Source of the DNA: Symbiodinium natans
Lineage: Eukaryota; Sar; Dinophyceae; Suessiales; Symbiodiniaceae
Direction of reading: 5' to 3'
Length of the DNA: 64,000 bases
Assembly (NCBI GenBank): GCA_905221605.1
Contig: CAJNDS010002277.1
Span: forward strand, 209,001 to 273,000
Shown: piece by piece, positions 63,629 to 64,000 of the stretch
Position numbering within the stretch: position 1 is the stretch's first letter
Layout: each line of letters starts with the position of its first letter
Position numbers and translations under genes: made by a program
Notes under the pieces: model-generated
Databases searched by the model: none
What the model was told of the DNA's origin: nothing
Seen by the model: only the letters and a program-made list of their open reading frames with translations

Positions 63629-64000
63629 GCTTGGAAATCAAAGCAAGAAAATGCATAGAAAGATGTCTTGCAAAGGTATCGACTCATTCTGGTCCGTGTT
63701 GGCTCCCCGAGTGTTAGTGACTGTTTGTGACTGTTTGCAATTGTCAGTGCAGCGTTTTCCCCTCCGAGAGTGCCTGAAGACTTGAGATTCACTTGAGACC
63801 ATGCCAAAATGTCCGAGCTCGGTGAATAGCACATGGGCCCTTGCGATTTAATCCAGTCTCCAAGAATTTCTGCAGCACTGCGTGAGCCTGGTGCGAGCTG
63901 GACCTACAGCAAATTGACAGGTGCACCACGCCTGCACACATCAAGAGCTCCTTGGCTACACTCAGTTATACGGCTGGATGCCGCCGCTGCTGCCGCTGCT

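Overview
The window looks like nuclear DNA of a dinoflagellate, most likely a Symbiodiniaceae-type alga. The sequence evidence is: mixed-GC DNA crowded with microsatellites; several internal blocks of the TTTAGGG/CCCTAAA telomere-type heptamer; small exons separated by ~70-430 bp introns, several of which must use GC-AG borders; almost all well-supported coding sequence on the + strand, as in dinoflagellate unidirectional gene blocks; and plant/alga-type PPR modules. No rRNA, tRNA, prophage, insertion sequence or CRISPR was found. The organism call is an inference.

Two long uninterrupted frames are firm. One (38107-40767, +, 886 aa) is a membrane protein with a signal peptide, a ricin-like lectin region, a Cys-rich stalk, a TIR-like cytoplasmic domain and several C-terminal membrane segments. 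The other (21578 onward, +) is a PPR exon; splicing the exons behind it in phase gives a PPR-S1 fusion ending at 23956. Two further S1 RNA-binding modules lie on the same strand (19.0-19.6 kb; 26.9-27.5 kb), so 19-27.5 kb is a local cluster of S1-domain genes. An Ala/Lys/Pro-rich and coiled-coil multi-exon gene lies between the second and third and may be the N-terminal part of the third. An acidic protein (62627-63115) and an in-phase multi-exon gene at 55.5-56.7 kb are also reasonably supported.

Layout: 0-4.7 kb is mostly non-coding, with a 600 bp ATGT-type microsatellite and a telomere-type block. 4.8-8.1 kb holds a multi-exon gene preceded by a broken EF-hand segment. 8.2-14 kb is weakly coding, with a telomere-type block, an 88-91 bp tandem repeat and G/C homopolymer hairpins. 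14.6-19.6 kb holds + strand exons. 19.8-21.2 kb is purine-rich low complexity. 21.6-27.5 kb holds PPR-S1 and S1 genes. 28.7-36 kb holds exon fragments among GT, AT and CA repeats. 38.1-40.8 kb is the TIR-like gene. 41-43 and 46-52.6 kb hold fragments, one of them MAPEG-like. 55.5-59.8 and 62.2-63.1 kb hold further exons.

Many candidate exons carry one in-frame stop or a frame change inside an otherwise coding stretch. These may be pseudogenes, assembly indels or unusually short introns; the sequence alone cannot decide. Exon calls without a recognisable domain rest on open frame, splice borders, phase agreement and composition, and are given low to middle confidence.
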